Shown here piece by piece: positions 6,515-9,791 of a stretch of DNA of 9,791 bases (within the stretch, counting starts at the first letter, position 1; each line of letters opens with the position of its first letter). The stretch is from Pseudomonadota bacterium (GTDB lineage: Bacteria > Pseudomonadota > Gammaproteobacteria > SZUA-229). The DNA lies in contig JADFWF010000134.1 in the NCBI GenBank assembly GCA_015222965.1, positions 1 through 9,791 on the forward strand, given 5' to 3'. A program made the position numbers and the translations under genes. The notes under the pieces are model-generated. The model was not told the DNA's origin. It saw only the letters and a list, made by a program, of their open reading frames with translations, and ran no database searches.

Positions 6515-7339
6515 TTACTGCGGCACGATAAGGTTGTTGTACGCCTCGATGTCCAGATGATATTCCAGACCGATCTCCGGCCGCGCCAGGATCAGCCAGG
6601 GGTCGGTATCGGTTATAAGGTAATTGATAGGTTGTTGCTGGCCTTCTAAATAAATGAAAACTTCGCCGAGCGCCTCACGCGTCATATATTCATGTACGGC
6701 AAAAGCCTGATCATGCAGCCAGTGATCAATGGTCTTATTGATAGTGTCAGCACTGATGTCGATATTGCTCTTCAGAAAACCTTTTTCATTCCTGGAGATA
6801 GTCTGATTAATGAGGATCAGTTTTTCTATACGTTCTGTTTTTGGTAACAGGTTAAGCGAAACCAGCGTGCCAAAATTAGAACTTAGCAGCGGATAATAGA
6901 CATCTTCTATCGTGTACACAGTTTTATCAAGCCGGATATATCGTAAATTAGTTGCCGGGTTAATAATGCCGAAGGCTATCGTTTGGTCGTTGAACTTTAT
7001 TGACGTGCCTGGTTTGTTCAGTCCCAGGCTGGTTAGATCGGTCTCATCGATTGAATACTTGCTATGTACTGGCGCATTGATCAGCTTGAGTATCGAGTTG
7101 ATACGAAAATCATTTGCTGCGATAGTTACGGGTCTTTCTATCTGCCAACTGTTATTCTTTTGCCTGAGGATGGAAGTGGTGTTCTGCTTGTGTTGTATGA
7201 TGATCGATGTGATTTCATCAGTATTGATCGTACTAAGTTTTTCCAGGTCTGTGTTTTTTTTCTCACTGAAATAAATCACTGAAGCCAATGAGATAGCAAC
7301 GATTAAAAGAATCAGGTTGAGTAAGTTCTTCTGTTGCAT
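6515..7339 (-). CDS. DUF4340 domain protein of a Gld-like ABC export operon
   Basis: A 274-residue protein with an N-terminal membrane anchor (hydrophobic residues 7-24, LNLILLIVAISLASVIYF) and a long extracytoplasmic part. The pattern of the mature part fits DUF4340: an IIIQHKQNTTSILRQKNNSWQIERPV strand region (given here only as residues 46-71), then ILKLINAPVHSKYSI, a LTSLGLNKP turn typical of the family, and repeated short beta-strands. The family has no known biochemical activity. It is commonly encoded directly after GldG-like genes, as here, with a 14-bp gap and no Shine-Dalgarno. Its role is therefore most likely as an accessory of the neighbouring ABC system on the periplasmic face of the inner membrane. 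It is probably the last gene of the operon, although no terminator is visible after it. Confidence 0.82.
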   Translation of the reverse strand: MQQKNLLNLILLIVAISLASVIYFSEKKNTDLEKLSTINTDEITSIIIQHKQNTTSILRQKNNSWQIERPVTIAANDFRINSILKLINAPVHSKYSIDETDLTSLGLNKPGTSIKFNDQTIAFGIINPATNLRYIRLDKTVYTIEDVYYPLLSSNFGTLVSLNLLPKTERIEKLILINQTISRNEKGFLKSNIDISADTINKTIDHWLHDQAFAVHEYMTREALGEVFIYLEGQQQPINYLITDTDPWLILARPEIGLEYHLDIEAYNNLIVPQ

Positions 7340-7353
7340 TACTTGTTTTAGTT

Positions 7354-8727
7354 TTATCGGTTCTTGCGAACGTACCAGATGCGAAAGCCGATAAGCAGCA
7401 GAAATAACGGGATGACCAGGAGGAAACCAAAGCCGATGAAGACCAGTTGAGTATCACTCAGCGACAGTTTTGTATCAGCCGCTGGTGTTGCTTCGACAGA
7501 GATGAAGTCGTCATCACCGATCAGCCAGTTAAAGATGTTCAAGCCGAGATTTAGGTTTGCACCAGCACCGATGTATGTATCTGAGAGAAAATCACTGTCA
7601 CCGATAACAACTATGCGCTGCGACCCGGATTGTTTTACTCCTGGGCGATGTAGAGCGACAGCGATAGTGATAGGTCCCGCGACATCACCAGAAGCAGAAT
7701 CAAAAGTCATCTCTTCCTGCAGACCGCTGGTTTCGGTCCAGCTCTTGCCGCTTGAACCAAACAGTGCTTCAGCCTGCCAGTTATTCACGGTATCTTCGCT
7801 AGTCAACGGGCTGATGCCACGCGCCAGTGGAAATAGCGTGTTGTAGCGGATGGTGTTAGTAATAAGATGTGGAAAATATTCTGTTACCGGGATAATTCCC
7901 GGGTGCTGGATATTGAGTGTTTGCCTGAGCTCAGGATTGTTATCGATGATAACACCGTCCTGCAATTGCAGCCCCAGTGATCTGGCGATTTTATCCAGCC
8001 CGTAAAGTTCACCGGGATCACTCAGCCATAACAGGTTGCCACCGCTATCGATATAATTTTCTATATGTTTTATTTCGCCAGCCAGATATTCATTTGTTGG
8101 TGCTGCGATGATCAGTAACTTTGTGTTTTCAGGTAAATTGTTCTCTAGTAAATTGGACGTCCGCAGGTTGAAGCCCATGTCGGTCAGCTGAGTATTGAGA
8201 GTGGTGTATGCGCGATTATCGCTGCCGTTTATGTTGCGCTCACCATGACCGCTCAAAAATACCACCTGTTGATTGTCGCGCCTGTTTAGTCTTAGCAGAG
8301 CATTGCTTATCGCCTGTTCGCTCAGTGAGTCGATGAGTTCCATGCGATCGTTATAATAGATCACGAAAGCAAATGGCTTGTTCATCACAACGCCATCCTT
8401 CTGGATCTGATCGATATCGATATCCGGGTTTAACAGGCGCAGTTTGAAGTCTGGTTTTATCCTCTGATAGCGTGTAATTATTTCCTGAATCGCCTGTTTG
8501 GTCACGTCATCATTACTGTATGCGTGAACGGTGACAGGTTTGTCCAGAGTATCGAGCAGATCAACGCTGTTGCTGGACAGTGAGTGGCGTTTGTTTGCGG
8601 TCAGATCAAATTGATGATTATAGTGATCTGTGACCCATGCTAGCATGCCGAGGATGCAAATAAACAACAGCAAAAAGACGGCCTTCTGAAGATTGAGTTG
8701 CAAGCGGGTTTGATTCGACAATTTCAT
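7354..8727 (-). CDS. GldG-like ABC-transporter auxiliary protein
   Basis: A 457-residue protein of the GldG family (ABC-type uncharacterised transport system, auxiliary component). The N-terminal membrane helix (about 16-32) is followed by the signature FDLTANKRHSLS (40-51) and a VTVHAYSND strand. A periplasmic alpha/beta domain carries VVFLSGHGERNI (about 154-165) and GGNLLWLSDPGE, which resemble a degenerate glutamine-amidotransferase-like fold. IVVIGDSDFLSD lies towards the C-terminus, ahead of a second membrane helix (about 428-450) and a short basic tail (RIWYVRKNR). In Flavobacterium GldG works with GldA and GldF and is required for gliding. Proteobacterial versions are common without gliding, and their substrate is unknown. 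It starts 3 bp after the permease stop, which suggests translational coupling. Confidence 0.88.
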   Translation of the reverse strand: MKLSNQTRLQLNLQKAVFLLLFICILGMLAWVTDHYNHQFDLTANKRHSLSSNSVDLLDTLDKPVTVHAYSNDDVTKQAIQEIITRYQRIKPDFKLRLLNPDIDIDQIQKDGVVMNKPFAFVIYYNDRMELIDSLSEQAISNALLRLNRRDNQQVVFLSGHGERNINGSDNRAYTTLNTQLTDMGFNLRTSNLLENNLPENTKLLIIAAPTNEYLAGEIKHIENYIDSGGNLLWLSDPGELYGLDKIARSLGLQLQDGVIIDNNPELRQTLNIQHPGIIPVTEYFPHLITNTIRYNTLFPLARGISPLTSEDTVNNWQAEALFGSSGKSWTETSGLQEEMTFDSASGDVAGPITIAVALHRPGVKQSGSQRIVVIGDSDFLSDTYIGAGANLNLGLNIFNWLIGDDDFISVEATPAADTKLSLSDTQLVFIGFGFLLVIPLFLLLIGFRIWYVRKNR

Positions 8728-8730
8728 CTT

Positions 8731-9480
8731 CTACGACTGTAAACGTTGCGTTTCAAGTTGTCTTATCGCCAGCACGATAAATCCGGAAATGAATAATAGA
8801 AAGTAGGCGATATCTTTTGTATTTAAAATGCCACGGAGTAATGGTGAGAAATGGGTGTGCAGCGATAAATAATTTAATACATTGACGCTGCCATCTGTGG
8901 CGGTATTGTTATTAAGCAGCCACAGGAATAGTAATAGGCCAAAGGTGCTCATTGCAGCGATCATTGGATTATCCGTTAAAGACGACATGTAGAGGCCGGC
9001 TGCGCTAAACGCGGCCAGCATGAGGAACAGGCCAAAAGCACCGGAAAACAATTTAGCAAGATCGAGTTCGGTGCCGATGAATAGAGATAACGGCATCAAT
9101 GTTATTAATATTATTATCGTGCTGATAAAAAATAACAGGCCAAGGTATTTACCAATGATTATTTCGCTGATGCTAACGGGAGAGCTGAGTAACAGGCTGA
9201 TCGTTTTATTGCGTTTTTCTTCACTGATCAATCGCATGGTCAATAATGGCATCATCATTAACAGGATGATGCTGGCGACTTCAAATAAAGGTGTTGCGAT
9301 CAGGTCGGTAACACCGGGTGCATTTTTCAAAGTGGCCAGATCAGACTGGATGCTGAAAAAATAGTCGACCGAAGTAAAAAATGACCAGGCAAGAATAACC
9401 TGAATGACCGCCAGTATCACCCATGCCAGTGGTGATAAAAACATGCTGCGAAATTCACGTTTTGCGATAGTTAGTATCAT
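8731..9480 (-). CDS. ABC-2 type permease, GldF-like
   Basis: A 249-residue inner-membrane permease of the ABC-2 superfamily. The start MILTIAKREFRSMFLSPLAW is typical of GldF-like subunits. Six transmembrane helices are predicted at about 17-37, 65-82, 112-135, 146-166, 173-190 and 224-241. The cytoplasmic segment after helix 2, ISEEKRNKTISLLLSSPVS (85-103), corresponds to the conserved EE-x-T-x-LLL-x-SPVS coupling region that contacts the ATPase. The gene lies 16 bp after the ATPase stop and 3 bp before the GldG-like gene. The start lacks a Shine-Dalgarno. Half-size ABC-2 permeases usually dimerise, or pair with another membrane subunit. The substrate cannot be predicted from the sequence. 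Confidence 0.92.
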   Translation of the reverse strand: MILTIAKREFRSMFLSPLAWVILAVIQVILAWSFFTSVDYFFSIQSDLATLKNAPGVTDLIATPLFEVASIILLMMMPLLTMRLISEEKRNKTISLLLSSPVSISEIIIGKYLGLLFFISTIIILITLMPLSLFIGTELDLAKLFSGAFGLFLMLAAFSAAGLYMSSLTDNPMIAAMSTFGLLLFLWLLNNNTATDGSVNVLNYLSLHTHFSPLLRGILNTKDIAYFLLFISGFIVLAIRQLETQRLQS

Positions 9481-9496
9481 TTGTTTAAAGCTTGCA

Positions 9497-9791
9497 TCAT
9501 ATTGATTTTGAGGGAGAGCTGGTTTTCGTCTCGCCAGTGGTCAGATCAATAAATATCTGTTCCAGAGAAACTTCATGTCTGGTGAACCGAGTCAGGCCCC
9601 ATTGTTGCTTAACGATGTATTCGGTGAGTTTGTTTGCGCTCAGCGCTGATTCTGCCAGGAAACTATTGTCGCCGGCCATCTCAATCGAGTTGAAAACACC
9701 GTGCCGTGCAAGTTCATCCCGACTCATGGTTGATGATAGTGATATCTCATATTTTTTACTTTCTGTGCCCAGTAACTCATCCATGCCGGAA
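9497..9791 (-). CDS. ABC transporter ATP-binding protein, C-terminal end (GldA-like)
   Basis: Only the last 97 or so residues are in the window, and the frame continues past the right edge, so the ATG at 9784 is internal. The fragment lies after the nucleotide-binding core, so no Walker or signature motif is visible. The identification rests on the C-terminal regulatory domain and context. The stretch TRHEVSLEQIFIDLTTGET is the usual SLE-x-IF-x-x-LT ending of ABC-2-type ATPases, and the domain before it has the alternating strand and helix pattern of these tails. The permease begins 16 bp downstream on the same strand. The complete protein would be expected at about 300 residues and would power the GldF/GldG-like complex from the cytoplasmic side. 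Confidence 0.85.
   Translation of the reverse strand, partial: SGMDELLGTESKKYEISLSSTMSRDELARHGVFNSIEMAGDNSFLAESALSANKLTEYIVKQQWGLTRFTRHEVSLEQIFIDLTTGETKTSSPSKSI

Noticed and set aside
7502..7846. A 114-residue plus-strand open frame opposite the GldG-like gene
   Set aside because: It is fully covered by a well-supported minus-strand gene and its sequence lacks domain-like features.
7888..7903. Short palindrome CCGGGA-TAAT-TCCCGG in the GldG-like gene
   Set aside because: Arms of only 6 bp inside coding sequence are expected by chance in a window of this size.
8410..8425. GATATCGATATC-like short tandem repeat
   Set aside because: It encodes the Asp-Ile alternation of the GldG-like protein (PDIDIDQ) and is too short to be a meaningful repeat.
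9020..9364. A 114-residue plus-strand open frame opposite the permease gene
   Set aside because: Its composition is the mirror of the membrane-protein codons on the other strand. There is no ribosome binding site or recognisable motif.
6515..9791. Gliding motility machinery
   Set aside because: GldA/F/G homologues occur widely in non-gliding proteobacteria, and no other gliding or type IX secretion gene is visible here.
1..9791. CRISPR arrays, tRNA or rRNA genes, prophage or defence islands
   Set aside because: No regularly spaced repeats, no cloverleaf-like segment, and no integrase, transposase, nuclease or toxin-antitoxin genes are visible. The gene content is housekeeping and envelope.

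Overview
The window looks like chromosomal DNA of a gammaproteobacterium. GltD, MscS, PurT and MutM all resemble their gammaproteobacterial counterparts closely: MscS has exactly the E. coli length, and PurT is colinear with the E. coli enzyme. Base composition is moderate (roughly low-to-mid 40s % GC by eye) and looks even across the window. I cannot name a genus. I see no tRNA, rRNA, CRISPR array, integrase, transposase or phage gene.

Left part (1-3187). The C-terminal half of gltD (glutamate synthase small subunit) reads in from the left edge and ends at a very strong bidirectional terminator (750-790). A small PilZ-domain gene (minus strand) converges on the same terminator. Divergent from PilZ are mscS (mechanosensitive channel) and a DUF481/YdiY-type outer-membrane protein gene, both on the plus strand, ending at a second bidirectional terminator (3135-3171). 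A hairpin sits exactly on the mscS stop codon.

Right part (3188-9791). Everything is on the minus strand. In transcription order, starting at the right edge: the tail of an ABC ATPase, an ABC-2 permease, a GldG-like auxiliary protein and a DUF4340 protein. These form one tightly packed ABC-export operon of the GldA/GldF/GldG type. Then come a small four-helix membrane protein (probably DUF6524) with its own promoter, mutM (8-oxoguanine DNA glycosylase), a 24-bp perfect inverted-repeat element, purT (formate-dependent GAR transformylase) and an unrecognised small outer-membrane beta-barrel gene 10 bp after purT.

The genes are mostly housekeeping (nitrogen assimilation, purine synthesis, base-excision repair, osmotic protection) mixed with envelope functions. 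The least understood parts are the Gld-like ABC operon with its DUF4340 partner, the orphan beta-barrel protein coupled to purT, and the palindromic repeat between mutM and purT. None of the eight minus-strand genes with a visible start has a good Shine-Dalgarno sequence, whereas the two plus-strand genes do. I did not find a clear new defence, mobile or biosynthetic system.
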